64,000 nucleotides of DNA from Mucinivorans hirudinis (GTDB lineage Bacteria > Bacteroidota > Bacteroidia > Bacteroidales > Rikenellaceae), in the NCBI GenBank assembly GCA_000723505.1, contig HG934468.1, positions 1,086,798-1,150,797 on the forward strand, in the 5' to 3' direction. Both the position numbers and the translations under genes were made by a program. This document shows positions 42,824-51,440 of the stretch, in pieces (position 1 is the first letter of the stretch; every line of letters begins with the position of its first letter). A model generated the notes under the pieces. That model saw only the letters and a program-made list of their open reading frames with translations, was not told the DNA's origin and ran no database searches.

Positions 42824-43756
42824 TTAAAAACTAAACTTCTTGCTTTGGATTGAATTAGATAGCGGGTGTGCAGTTTCAACCTGAGTAGGGGCAGTACCTA
42901 TCCATTTGCTGCTTCTACCCTCAATCTCTATTTCGCCTCTATCGCTTATGGTTACGATAGCATATAGAGGCTCTTGATAAGGAAAAACGTACTTCAGAGA
43001 TGGATATTTTGCGTATACCTCGGAGGGATAACGTGTGGTATCCGCATATTTTTCACCCGCCCAAAAATAACTACTACTATTAATCTGAATATAATTCACC
43101 CCTTCTACCACCCGGTGGTTGTCGCTGTGGGTATGTCCTGCAAAGGCGACGATTTTCACCCCTTGAGAAACTAAATCGGCTAGCTTGTTGTGTACATCGT
43201 CGTTTACCACTGCTTCTGAATAGGGGTCTACAATGGGCTGGTGAGAAAAAATGAGATTGATTTTTTCAGGGTCAATCATCAGATTTTCAAGTTGTTTACT
43301 ACCGATTCTCTCGCGAGTGATTCCGCTGCGGTAGTAGTTGCCATTTGCGTAATCTTGTTCTGTGCCGTTTTCGTCCACAAACGAATTTGTGTCCAAGAAT
43401 ATAAGGTTGAATTTTCCTTTGTCCACACTATAGTATGGTGCTGCCATTCCAACAAAATTCATATACTCCTCCTTGGTGCATATGTCCATATCGTGGTTGC
43501 CCATAGCGTGATATAGCTCCACTCCCTCGGTTTTTTCGAGCAAAGGGCGGTTACCCTCCTTGGCAAAGATGAAATCGCCAAGCTCGACAACAAAATCGAC
43601 TTTTTCCTGTGCGGCTTTATCCATTATCTGTTGCAAACGAATATCAGCATCCGGAATTAAATCACAGTGAAGGTCAGAGAAAATCAAAAACCTGACCCTC
43701 TCCTGCGCTTGTGCAATAACGGTGATTAGCAGCAATATAAAGAGCACCCTTTTCAT
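42824..43756 (-). CDS. Calcineurin-like metallophosphoesterase, exported
   Basis: Exported phosphoesterase of 310 residues, signal peptide MKRVLFILLLITVIAQAQ. Metal-binding motifs appear in order: FSDLHCD (about 26-32), ELGDFIF, AMGNHDMD, the SHQP histidine and AGHTHSDNHRV. These are the five blocks of the binuclear family. The substrate is unknown. Its ATG shares one base with the pheT stop (TAATG at 43758-43754), so it is translated from the pheT message even though the functions look unrelated. Confidence 0.92.
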   Translation of the reverse strand: MKRVLFILLLITVIAQAQERVRFLIFSDLHCDLIPDADIRLQQIMDKAAQEKVDFVVELGDFIFAKEGNRPLLEKTEGVELYHAMGNHDMDICTKEEYMNFVGMAAPYYSVDKGKFNLIFLDTNSFVDENGTEQDYANGNYYRSGITRERIGSKQLENLMIDPEKINLIFSHQPIVDPYSEAVVNDDVHNKLADLVSQGVKIVAFAGHTHSDNHRVVEGVNYIQINSSSYFWAGEKYADTTRYPSEVYAKYPSLKYVFPYQEPLYAIVTISDRGEIEIEGRSSKWIGTAPTQVETAHPLSNSIQSKKFSF

Positions 43757-46191
43757 TAGCTTCTCACGCTTGCCCCCACCTTTTCAAGAGCAACTGTTAT
43801 ATTACCCATAACGCGCTCTATCTCTGTATCAGTAAGTGTTTTAGAATCTTCGATGATAAAATTCAACGCATAGGATTTTTTACCCTCGGGCAGTTTGTCG
43901 CCCTCGTAAACGTCAAAAAGCGTAATGCTCTTAAGCAGTTTTTTTTCAGCCTTTTGCGCTGCCGCTCTCAGCTCCGAGAACGAAATCGCCTTATCCACAA
44001 GCAGTGCCAGGTCGCGACTTACCGGTTGGAATTTATTGAGCTCCTGAGCCTGAATTTTTACGGAGTTCACAAGTTTCTGCAACTTTTCTATATTGAGTTC
44101 CAAGAAGTAGACATTCGATTTTACGCCGAATTGATTACGTATCTTTTTGGCAACCGAGCCCATCTCGAAGAGTTTCGAGCCGCGAATGGAGTAGCTCACC
44201 CCCTCGCCATACAAATCACTATCCACCGACTCCATTACCCCCTCGTTGAAATCGAGACCAAAGCGGTCAAATATTTTTTCAATCAGTGCCTTCAACGTGT
44301 AGAAATTGGTTGGTACAGCTTTTGTCTGCCAACTCTGCCGCACGGCAAGACCGGTAACGGTTATCGCCAAACGTTTCTCCTGGGAATATGGTCTGAGTGT
44401 GTGGTCTGCTTTTTCTGAATTGAATGAATAGCAGTTACCTACCTCGAAGAGTTTCAAATCGGAGTTCTTGCGGTTTGCATTAAGCTCCACCGCCTCCAAG
44501 GCATTGAACAACAGTGTCTGACGCATTGCGTTCAAATCCACGCTCAACGGATTGACAATGCGCACAAGCTTCTCTGCGGGATAACTTGTCAAAGCATCAT
44601 AGTAGGTCGATTTGGTGAGCGAGTTACTCATAATCTCAGTGCATCCCACCGATGCCAACAGTGCCGAAAGCGAATCAACCAAACGCTCCGTAGTAGGCTG
44701 ATTACCTGTGGTTATCACATTTTTAATAATGTGGGGGTTCTCAACATTATTGAAACCATAGATTCTCAAAATCTCCTCAATGACATCCACTTCGCGTTGA
44801 ACATCAACACGGTATGGCGGCACCGATACTTTTAATGACTCTTCGCTCTCCTCTAATATTGATATTTCTAATCCCTGCAAAATTTCTTTGACATTGGCAG
44901 GGTCTATATTTTTACCTATGAGAGAGTTAATATTTTTGTAGGTTACCTCGAACTCAAAATTGGTAACCGGCACAGGATAGGAATCGACCACATAGGAAGA
45001 GACCTTACCGCCGGCATATTCTCTGATAAGTTCAACACATCGCATCATCGCATATGGTGGCATATTGGGGTCTGTGCCGCGCTCGAAACGGAACGACGAA
45101 TCGGTGGAGAGTCCGTGGCGTTTAGCCGTTTTACGCACCCACACAGGGTTGAAATATGCACTCTCGATAAAAATTCGCGTAGTGGTTTCGCTTACGCCCG
45201 AATCCATACCTCCGAAAACTCCGGCGATACACATCGGCTCTCGAGCGTTACAAATCATCAAATCCTCTTGCGAGAGTCTCCTCTCCACACCGTCGAGCGT
45301 TAAAAATTTCGTCCCCTCCCCGCAGGTTCTAACAACAATTTCACCACCCTCAACCCTATCCAAATCAAAGGCGTGGAGCGGCTGTCCGCACTCGTGCAGA
45401 ACAAAGTTTGTGATATCGACGACATTATTTTTGGGATTGATGCCAATCGCGCGAAGACGATTTTGCAACCACTCGGGCGAGGGTTTTATTTCGATTCCCG
45501 TCATTGTAACACCCATATATCGAGGAGCAGCCTCGGGGTTTTCAACTCTTACGGTTATCGGAGTATCATTACACTCCGCCTTAAAGCCCGAGACATCCGC
45601 CAACTCGGCTTTAGTTCTTAAAAACGCCGCCAAATCGCGCGCCACTCCATAGTGAGACGAAGCGTCCACACGGTTGGGGGTAAGCCCTATTTCGAGTATA
45701 TAATCTTCCTGCAAATCAAATACATCAGCAGCCTTTGCACCCACCGGCACATCCGCCGGCAGCACAATGATGCCATCGTGCGAAGCTCCGATACCTATCT
45801 CATCCTCAGCACAAAGCATACCTAGCGACTCCACACCGCGAATCTTCGATTTTTTGATTTTGAAACCCTCCGCCGCCCCCACGGGATAGAGCGTTGCACC
45901 CACCGTTGCAAGCACAACCTTCTGTCCGGCAGCCACGTTTGGTGCACCGCAGACAACTTGAAAAGTTTCCGCACCGGTGGAGACTGTTGTAACGTGCAGT
46001 TTATCAGCGTCGGGGTGCTTTTCGCAGGTGAGAACCTCGGCAACCACCAACCCCTCCAAGCCACCACGCACAGCCTCAGCCTTTTCCGTGCCCTCAACCT
46101 CCAAGCCTATGGAAGTTAAAATCTTAGCAACCTCCTCGGCGCGTAAATCAGTCTTGATGTAGTCTTTGAGCCAGTTATAAGAGATAGTCAT
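43756..46191 (-). CDS. pheT: Phenylalanyl-tRNA synthetase, beta subunit
   Basis: Beta chain of the heterotetrameric PheRS. The 811 residues include an N-terminal EMAP-like tRNA-binding domain (about 40-150; GLVVAEVLTCEKHPDADKLH), B3/B4 editing domain (about 210-390, RFERGTDPNMP), B5 domain (about 400-475) and C-terminal ferredoxin-fold anticodon-binding domain (FQPVSRDLALLVD, about 715-810). The alpha-subunit gene pheS, often adjacent, is not next to it. The upstream -7 box TAACTTTG lies at 46265-46258. Confidence 0.97.
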   Translation of the reverse strand: MTISYNWLKDYIKTDLRAEEVAKILTSIGLEVEGTEKAEAVRGGLEGLVVAEVLTCEKHPDADKLHVTTVSTGAETFQVVCGAPNVAAGQKVVLATVGATLYPVGAAEGFKIKKSKIRGVESLGMLCAEDEIGIGASHDGIIVLPADVPVGAKAADVFDLQEDYILEIGLTPNRVDASSHYGVARDLAAFLRTKAELADVSGFKAECNDTPITVRVENPEAAPRYMGVTMTGIEIKPSPEWLQNRLRAIGINPKNNVVDITNFVLHECGQPLHAFDLDRVEGGEIVVRTCGEGTKFLTLDGVERRLSQEDLMICNAREPMCIAGVFGGMDSGVSETTTRIFIESAYFNPVWVRKTAKRHGLSTDSSFRFERGTDPNMPPYAMMRCVELIREYAGGKVSSYVVDSYPVPVTNFEFEVTYKNINSLIGKNIDPANVKEILQGLEISILEESEESLKVSVPPYRVDVQREVDVIEEILRIYGFNNVENPHIIKNVITTGNQPTTERLVDSLSALLASVGCTEIMSNSLTKSTYYDALTSYPAEKLVRIVNPLSVDLNAMRQTLLFNALEAVELNANRKNSDLKLFEVGNCYSFNSEKADHTLRPYSQEKRLAITVTGLAVRQSWQTKAVPTNFYTLKALIEKIFDRFGLDFNEGVMESVDSDLYGEGVSYSIRGSKLFEMGSVAKKIRNQFGVKSNVYFLELNIEKLQKLVNSVKIQAQELNKFQPVSRDLALLVDKAISFSELRAAAQKAEKKLLKSITLFDVYEGDKLPEGKKSYALNFIIEDSKTLTDTEIERVMGNITVALEKVGASVRS

Positions 46192-46223
46192 TTAGTTTAC
46201 TATAAGTTATGAATTATGAATAA

Positions 46224-46265
46224 AAAAGTGCAAAAAACACTTTCTAAAACCTCCCCGCAAAGTTA
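46224..46265 (-). promoter_or_regulatory. Weak terminator and pheT -7 box
   Basis: On the minus strand TAACTTTG (46265-46258) fits TAnnTTTG, without a good -33 box. Downstream AAAGTG-TTTTTTG-CACTTT followed by TTT (46243-46222) is a short hairpin that could end the thioredoxin-like gene or attenuate pheT. Confidence 0.4.
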
Positions 46266-46270
46266 AAAAT

Positions 46271-47311
46271 TTATTCCGAAAGTCGCTTCGACAAAATATC
46301 AATAAGTTTGAGTTGTGAGAGCGATTTGCTGCTTCGCCCATAACGATTTAACAGTGTGTGTGCCGTGCGTTTCTGCTCCTTAGTGCCCCGTTCCGCCACA
46401 AAATCGAGAGTCATAATCAGGGACGATGTCTGCTCGCTCTCCACCTTTTTCAAAACCTCTCCCAGCACTATCAAATATTCATCCACCTTATTATCATTAA
46501 TATACCCCCGCAAATCAACAAAAATCTCGACGTTACCATCTACGCCCGCTGCCAATTTTTTCATTGTTTCTACCTCCCTGTCCGTGTACACTCCTGTGCC
46601 GATGGCATATTTCATAGCTTCTATGTTCAATATCTTTGCAATGAGCCTATTAACCTCGTTCACGCCAAAAACTTCATTAAACTTTTCGCGATTGTCAATC
46701 ACATACGAAAAAGTGGAAGAGCCCCAAAAACAGACCCCTATATTGCTAAAGAGTTCCCAAAAGAGGGGCGAAATAGCCTTTTGCATACCCACCCTATTGA
46801 AATATTTCATCGCCAAGCGGTCAGCCTCCGCATAATTACCCGCCTCTGCTTGGTTGTATATACGTTTAATTTCCAATGCACTGCTACCATCATTCTCCAA
46901 AATCACCTGTCCGAGGCGTTGAATAAAGCCATCGGCATCCAACGATGTCTCAATCTTATCGACCACATTACCATTTTGGTTGAAAATCACAAACGCGGGG
47001 TAGTCCCGCACCTGATATTGCAGCGCAAGATTGGCTCCACTTTCGCTTTGAGTATCAACCATTGCCAATATGTAACTCTTCTTCAAAAAGTCCCGAACGC
47101 GTCCATTGCCTACCACATTTTTGTGTGCCCAGCCACTCTTGTAGCTCCACGGAGCATAGAACTCCACTATCAACATTTTTCCGCTACTCTGTGCCGCGTT
47201 TAGTGCCTCATAAACAGTGCCCTTGAAGTAGATTGTCGAGTCGGGAGCAGGGCTTGCAAAAGTTGTGGTGAAAGTGAAAAGCAATAAAAATATTGTCAGG
47301 TAAAATTTCAT
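46271..47311 (-). CDS. Thioredoxin-fold exported protein lacking the CxxC motif
   Basis: Exported protein of 346 residues from the start MKFYLTIFLLLFTFTTTFAS (signal peptide). Residues about 25-140 form a thioredoxin fold: KMLIVEFYAPW, then a helix, then YQVRDYPAFVIFNQNG with the conserved cis-proline. Where active members have WCxxC it reads W55-S56-Y57-K58-S59, so both cysteines are serines and disulfide chemistry is impossible. The C-terminal 200 residues are helical with repeats of Asn/Ala-rich segments and no known domain. A binding or chaperone role is more likely than redox. The promoter at 47350-47320 leaves a leader of only about 3 bases. Confidence 0.82.
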   Translation of the reverse strand: MKFYLTIFLLLFTFTTTFASPAPDSTIYFKGTVYEALNAAQSSGKMLIVEFYAPWSYKSGWAHKNVVGNGRVRDFLKKSYILAMVDTQSESGANLALQYQVRDYPAFVIFNQNGNVVDKIETSLDADGFIQRLGQVILENDGSSALEIKRIYNQAEAGNYAEADRLAMKYFNRVGMQKAISPLFWELFSNIGVCFWGSSTFSYVIDNREKFNEVFGVNEVNRLIAKILNIEAMKYAIGTGVYTDREVETMKKLAAGVDGNVEIFVDLRGYINDNKVDEYLIVLGEVLKKVESEQTSSLIMTLDFVAERGTKEQKRTAHTLLNRYGRSSKSLSQLKLIDILSKRLSE

Positions 47312-47319
47312 TTCGGATT

Positions 47320-47350
47320 CAAAGGTATAAACTATTGGACAAACGGCAAA
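47320..47350 (-). promoter_or_regulatory. Bacteroidetes promoter of the thioredoxin-fold gene
   Basis: On the minus strand TTTG at 47350-47347, 19-base spacer, TACCTTTG at 47327-47320. The expected start of transcription is about 47314, 3 bases before the ATG. It is back to back with the SRP RNA promoter. Confidence 0.75.
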
Positions 47351-47362
47351 ATGTGAAAAAAT

Positions 47363-47393
47363 TTTGCAGGACAAAAAAAATGTGCTACCTTTG
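47363..47393 (+). promoter_or_regulatory. Bacteroidetes promoter of the SRP RNA gene
   Basis: TTTG at 47363-47366, a 19-base spacer, TACCTTTG at 47386-47393. The RNA begins about 6 bases downstream. Confidence 0.88.
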
Positions 47394-47398
47394 TCCTC

Positions 47399-47500
47399 GG
47401 GTAAGTCTTACACGACCAGCTCCTGCTGAATCCCCCAGGCGCGGAAGCGAGCAAGGGTAGGTGGTTGAGCGGTGCGATGTAAGTAGCTTACCCTTTTTTT
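47399..47500 (+). ncRNA. ffs: Signal recognition particle RNA, small bacterial (4.5S) type
   Basis: The transcript folds into one long hairpin with ends GGGTAAG (47399-47405) and CTTACCC (47487-47493). Its tip has the conserved domain IV sequence: CTGAATCCCCCAGG, the GGAA tetraloop region CGCGGAAGCGAGC, and AAGGGTAGG, which binds Ffh. Length about 100 bases. TTTTTTT at 47494-47500 completes a terminator. Promoter immediately upstream. Confidence 0.93.
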
Positions 47501-47528
47501 GTGCCCAATGCTCTTGTTTGGGCGGGTT

Positions 47529-47566
47529 GCAAAAAAAGAGGGGTGTATACTACCCCCTCTTTTTGC
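47529..47566. terminator. Bidirectional terminator between SRP RNA and GH109-type gene
   Basis: GCAAAAAAAGAGGGG at 47529-47543 pairs with CCCCCTCTTTTTGC (to 47566) around a 9-base loop. It ends the minus-strand gene at 47613 and backs up the SRP RNA terminator. Confidence 0.8.
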
Positions 47567-47612
47567 TCTCTACCCTCCCCTATCTGCACAGGGATTAATT
47601 ATCTGTCCCTAC

Positions 47613-49037
47613 TTACTTTTTTGTTGCAAACTCCAGCTTGCCCAACTTGTCCCATCCACCACGTGTGAAATCAGGTATTTCTACGGGTGCAGAGCCGTTT
47701 TCGATGGAGATACCGGTAAGAGGAATCAGTGCGCACCACTCTGCCAAGTCGTAAACGTCCATATCAAGCGGAAGACCGTTTTGCAGACAGTAAATCATAC
47801 GATAGTCCATAATGAAGTCCATACCTCCGTGACCACCCACCTTCTTAGCAGTCTCGAGGAGTTGGTCGTTTACAATGGGGTGCCGATACTCTTTCATCAG
47901 CTTGTCGAACATCTCCTTATTCACGAAGCTATGTCCGTCTAACTTTTCGTGGTCTACCTTCGCGTTGGCATCGAAGCTGTCGGCAGTCAAAGCCCAACCC
48001 TCTACCGGATACTTATTGGCAAAACCTTTTGTACCTGTCAATTGGAACATACGGTCGTATGGGCGTGGGTCGGCAACGTTATGTTGAATGTTGATAACCT
48101 TACCCTTTTCGGTTTTGATAATGGTAACGGTGTGGTCGCCGTTGCGGAAATCTTTGGATACATCGCGCCCTTGGGTGCGCTTGATGAACTCGGGAATAGC
48201 TACGGTTTTGGTCTGAGTCGAGGTCAAATAGTTCATCTTGTCGCCGCGGTGAATATTCATAGCCTGAGCCACAGGTCCCAGACCGTGAGTCGGGTACAAG
48301 TCGCCGAAGTTGTTGATGTTATATTCCAAACGCCAATCGTGCCAGTAATCTTTCCAGAATGGCTCGAGGTTGTGGATGTAAGCACCTTCTCCATAAAGCA
48401 CCTCGCCGAAGAGACCCTGCTGAGCCATATTTAGAGAGGTGAGTTCAAAGAAGTCATAAACACAGTTCTCCAACTGCATACAATGTTTGCGAGTCTGCTC
48501 GGAGGTGTTAATGAGGTCCCAAATCTCATCCATATTCATAGCCGCGGGCACCTCAATGGCAACGTGTTTGCCGTCTTTCATACCCTGTACACCCATCATT
48601 GCGTGTGTATTCCAAGGGGTTGCAATGTAGATAAGGTCAAGTTCGGGCAGAGCCGAGAGCTGACGCCAAACTGCGGTATCGCCATAGAACTCCTTTGCAC
48701 GTGGGCGACCCTCTTTTTCCAAACGGTCGTTTACTTTTTTAACTCTATCCTGCTCAACATCGCACAGAGCAACTATCTCCACACCCGGAATGTTCATCAT
48801 ACGATAGACAGCACCCGGTCCGCGCATACCAAGACCGATGAAACCTACCCGCACAACAGGCAGAGCCTCAGTCGCAAGTTCCAACACATCGGTCTGTCCC
48901 GCAGCACGCTCGGGCGTAACGGTTCTAATCATCTGCACCGTCTGTGGCTGTTGTTGCTGTTTCTGAGCAGTGGCACCGCAACCGACAAACAAAACAGTCA
49001 CCGCCAAAAGCAGTGAAATTGAAAGAATTCTCTTCAT
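47613..49037 (-). CDS. GH109-type NAD-dependent glycosidase (alpha-N-acetylgalactosaminidase family), lipoprotein
   Basis: Gfo/Idh/MocA fold protein of 474 residues with a lipoprotein signal (VLFVGC, C20). The Rossmann motif is VGFIGLGMRGPGAVYRMM (about 62-79), followed by VALCDVEQDRV. It carries the motif NFGDLYPTHGLGPVAQ in the C-terminal half, found in GH109 glycosidases that use tightly bound NAD for redox-assisted hydrolysis of N-acetylgalactosamine. That implies possible action on mucin-type O-glycans at the cell surface. Activity is inferred from the family; some relatives act on other sugars. Single gene; the single dispersed-repeat arm at 49081-49098 lies in its leader. Confidence 0.86.
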   Translation of the reverse strand: MKRILSISLLLAVTVLFVGCGATAQKQQQQPQTVQMIRTVTPERAAGQTDVLELATEALPVVRVGFIGLGMRGPGAVYRMMNIPGVEIVALCDVEQDRVKKVNDRLEKEGRPRAKEFYGDTAVWRQLSALPELDLIYIATPWNTHAMMGVQGMKDGKHVAIEVPAAMNMDEIWDLINTSEQTRKHCMQLENCVYDFFELTSLNMAQQGLFGEVLYGEGAYIHNLEPFWKDYWHDWRLEYNINNFGDLYPTHGLGPVAQAMNIHRGDKMNYLTSTQTKTVAIPEFIKRTQGRDVSKDFRNGDHTVTIIKTEKGKVINIQHNVADPRPYDRMFQLTGTKGFANKYPVEGWALTADSFDANAKVDHEKLDGHSFVNKEMFDKLMKEYRHPIVNDQLLETAKKVGGHGGMDFIMDYRMIYCLQNGLPLDMDVYDLAEWCALIPLTGISIENGSAPVEIPDFTRGGWDKLGKLEFATKK

Positions 49038-49080
49038 TTTTTTATTGATTTTTATGGTTGTTTTAACAATCGTTCGTTGA

Positions 49081-49098
49081 GGGGACTTCTAAATAGTG
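49081..49098. repeat. Dispersed GGGGACTTCTAA arm (single)
   Basis: GGGGACTTCTAAATAGTG, followed by AAAAATAA as in the hairpin arm at 40637. It is upstream of the GH109-type gene. A short TGAGGGG (49078-49084) and CCCCTCA (49140-49146) pair could close a larger loop. Confidence 0.5.
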
Positions 49099-49151
49099 AA
49101 AAATAAGAGCATAAAAAGCAAAAGGTGCTCCGCAAACAACCCCTCATTTTT

Positions 49152-49436
49152 TTACTTACATATGGTGCTGATTTCGCCAAAGAGCTCATCAACGCCATTG
49201 ATAAGGTCTTCGCGAACTGCACGATAGTGTTTGCGAACTAACTTTCTATTGTTTTTCTCAGCAGGGTGATTCACTCTGTCTATGAGGTTGTTGTGTAACT
49301 CAACAGCTTTGTTGATGACTGCCACAAGGGCATCCTCACTATCATTGCCCTGAAAGTAGAGAGCCATATAGCTGTTAGAGATAACTTCGTTTACGAGATA
49401 CGCAATCTCTTTTTTCGCCCGACGAATTGTTGCCAT
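49152..49436 (-). CDS. Small helical protein of unknown function
   Basis: Cytoplasmic protein of 94 residues, rich in helix formers, without signal or membrane segment (MATIRRAKKEIAYLVNEVIS to the C-terminal DELFGEISTICK). Composition (many Lys, Arg, Asn) and the charged helix pair suggest a small regulatory or nucleic-acid-associated protein, but no family is recognised beyond a feeling that similar small proteins are widespread in Bacteroidales. A -7 box, TATCTTTG, lies at 49482-49475 with ATTG 20 bases upstream. Confidence 0.7.
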   Translation of the reverse strand: MATIRRAKKEIAYLVNEVISNSYMALYFQGNDSEDALVAVINKAVELHNNLIDRVNHPAEKNNRKLVRKHYRAVREDLINGVDELFGEISTICK

Positions 49437-49474
49437 AGTTTATTAAGTAACGGTAAAAAATTGTAGTTTAATGG

Positions 49475-49506
49475 CAAAGATATGAATTTTTTGCGGAAAT
49501 ACCAAT
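49475..49506 (-). promoter_or_regulatory. Probable promoter of the 94-residue protein gene
   Basis: On the minus strand TATCTTTG at 49482-49475, with ATTG at 49506-49503 as a partial -33 box. Leader about 30 bases. The remainder of the 347-base gap to the fabH homologue holds a small AAACACCT/AGGTGTTT hairpin at 49661-49683 and a repeat arm; no gene is seen. Confidence 0.5.
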
Positions 49507-49760
49507 TTTTCTTATACGAAATTCGGCTATTTTCCATCGGATGGGGCACAAACATATCTGCCGAAAAAATGTTGCGGATTTTGTCCGATAGAATAAAATG
49601 CCTATTTTTACGCAGACAATTTAACATTGGGAATTTGCGGGCTTGAATTTACGGCGAGCAAAACACCTAGAATCAAGGTGTTTAACTCTGATAATCAATT
49701 CAAAATTTGCATAAAAATAAATCTTAAATATTAAAACCATAGAACTTTCTTAATTTTATG

Positions 49761-49778
49761 AATTTTTAGAAGTCTCAT
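49761..49778. repeat. Dispersed repeat arm, reversed, next to fabH-like start
   Basis: AATTTTTAGAAGTCTCAT is the reverse complement of the ATGAGACTTCTAAAAATT type arm. It ends 5 bases before the ATG at 49784, where a ribosome-binding region would be. Confidence 0.6.
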
Positions 49779-49783
49779 AGAAT

Positions 49784-50728
49784 ATGTACATTAACGCAAC
49801 AGGGCACTACATTCCTCGGGTTAGGATTACCAATGATTATTTTAGGCAGCTTAACGGTTTAGATTCGGATTGGATTTTGCAAAGGACAGGAATTATTACC
49901 CGTTCGAGAATCGGCACCGACGAAGACGTTGTAACGATGGCAATTAATGCCGTAAATGACGCAGCTCTAAAGATTCCTTATCCGATTTCCGAGGTAGACC
50001 TCATCATCTCTGCCGGGTATACCATTACCGACACAGTGGGAACAGCGGCACATAGGATTCAAAAAAGATTTGAGATTGAAAATGCTCAGGTCGTTTCGAT
50101 ATTTTCTGCTTGTTCATCGTTTGTCAATGCGGTGGAGATTGTCGAGGGATATTTTAGAACGGGTAAAGCCCAACGCGCCTTAGTTGTATGCTCGGAGGCA
50201 AACTCGATATATAACGACTATTCCAACCCGCAGAGCGGTCACCTATGGGGTGATGCGGCGGTGGCTCTGTTTGTATCAGCCGAGCAGTGCTCGCCCCAAG
50301 AGGCAAAAATAACGGATATAATGACAAAGGGGCTGGCAAATGTGGGTAAGGGGGCAGATGGCGTATGTCTATACCCAAACAATGGCGGAATAACTATGCA
50401 AGATGGTAGAGACGTTTTTCACTACGCCTGCATATATCTGGCTTCGACAATGGAGGAACTTCTCGCTAGAAACGGGCTGACAATATGTGATATTGACCAT
50501 TTTGTCTGCCACCAGGCAAATTTGAGAATTGTAGACAATGTGGCGCGAAAGTGGGGAGTTGGCACAGAGAAGTTCTTCAACAATATACACGAGCTTGGGA
50601 ATACCGGTTCGGCGAGTGCAATGTTGGCGCTATCACAGAATATTGATAAAGTAGGTCAGGGAGAGTTGGTCGGAATGACGGTTTTCGGCGGCGGATACTC
50701 CTCGGGGGCTATGCTTATACGATTCTGA
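49784..50728 (+). CDS. 3-oxoacyl-ACP synthase III (FabH-like)
   Basis: Thiolase-fold condensing enzyme, 314 residues. The catalytic triad is present: C110 in IFSACSSFVNA, H243 in CHQANLRI and N273 in LGNTGSAS. Other landmarks are DSDWILQRTGI near the N-terminus and FGGGYSSGAMLIRF at the end. FabH starts fatty-acid synthesis from acetyl-CoA; related paralogues act in specialised lipid or polyketide pathways, and being alone here, without acpP or plsX, it may be a paralogue. Cytoplasmic. The leader contains a repeat arm at 49761-49778. Confidence 0.88.
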   Translation: MYINATGHYIPRVRITNDYFRQLNGLDSDWILQRTGIITRSRIGTDEDVVTMAINAVNDAALKIPYPISEVDLIISAGYTITDTVGTAAHRIQKRFEIENAQVVSIFSACSSFVNAVEIVEGYFRTGKAQRALVVCSEANSIYNDYSNPQSGHLWGDAAVALFVSAEQCSPQEAKITDIMTKGLANVGKGADGVCLYPNNGGITMQDGRDVFHYACIYLASTMEELLARNGLTICDIDHFVCHQANLRIVDNVARKWGVGTEKFFNNIHELGNTGSASAMLALSQNIDKVGQGELVGMTVFGGGYSSGAMLIRF

Positions 50729-50768
50729 TAGCCCCTATTGCGGGATTTTGCGGAAGGAGCTCCTCACT

Positions 50769-51440
50769 TCACTTTTGAAAAATAAAGCCCATTCCCAGTT
50801 TTGTGTGTATGAGTTTTGTGTCGTAATTTTTGTCAATTTTCTTCCTTAGATAATTGATATATACGTCAATAAAGTTTGTGCCCGTATCAAAGTGCGTATC
50901 CCAAACCGCTGCCGCAATCTCGGTGCGGGTGAGCAACCTTTCGGGATTTTGGGCAAAAAATAGTAGTAGATTATACTCTTTTGGGGTGAGTGCTATTTGG
51001 TCGTCGCCCCTAAAGACCGATTTTGTACGCAAGTCCATCCTAAGGTCTGCGTACTCTATTTTCTCGGGATTGGGCAAAAGACGGTGCTTGAGCAGAGCAT
51101 TTATGCGTGCGTGTAATTCCCTGAAATCAAATGGCTTAACCATATAATCATTCGCTCCCGAGTCGAAGCCTTCGAGTTTGTCGTCTGTTGCGCCGAGTGC
51201 CGTTAGCATCAGAACGGGGATGGCTTCGTCCCTTTCTCTGACTTCGCGGCACAAATCAAATCCGCTACCATCGGGCAACATTACATCGGAAACAATAATG
51301 TCGAACTGTCCGAACATAAAAGCATCTAACCCAGCCTTAAGGGTCTGCACAACCTCTACAACGTGATCCGACTCCCCCAAACCCCGTTTGAGCAACTCTG
51401 CAACACGTGTTTCGTCCTCGATAATCAATATTCTTGCCAT
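50769..51440 (-). CDS. OmpR-family response regulator (orphan)
   Basis: Two-component regulator of 223 residues: receiver domain (1-118) with phosphoacceptor D52 (SDVMLPDG), acidic pocket E8-D9 and K102 (VKPFDF), then a winged-helix DNA-binding domain (about 130-223; LTPKEYNLLLFFAQNPERLLTRTEI and DVYINYLRKKID). No histidine kinase gene is adjacent. On the minus strand TAACTTTG at 51452-51445 ends only 4 bases before the ATG, so the message may be leaderless. Confidence 0.92.
   Translation of the reverse strand: MARILIIEDETRVAELLKRGLGESDHVVEVVQTLKAGLDAFMFGQFDIIVSDVMLPDGSGFDLCREVRERDEAIPVLMLTALGATDDKLEGFDSGANDYMVKPFDFRELHARINALLKHRLLPNPEKIEYADLRMDLRTKSVFRGDDQIALTPKEYNLLLFFAQNPERLLTRTEIAAAVWDTHFDTGTNFIDVYINYLRKKIDKNYDTKLIHTKLGMGFIFQK

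Noticed and set aside
46358-47203. Plus-strand ORF of 281 codons
   Set aside because: Antisense to the thioredoxin-fold gene, which has a signal peptide, promoter and fold motifs; the plus-strand translation has none.
49391-49627. Minus-strand ORF overlapping the start of the 94-residue protein gene
   Set aside because: It overlaps a better gene and its promoter, and the translation has no sensible domain.
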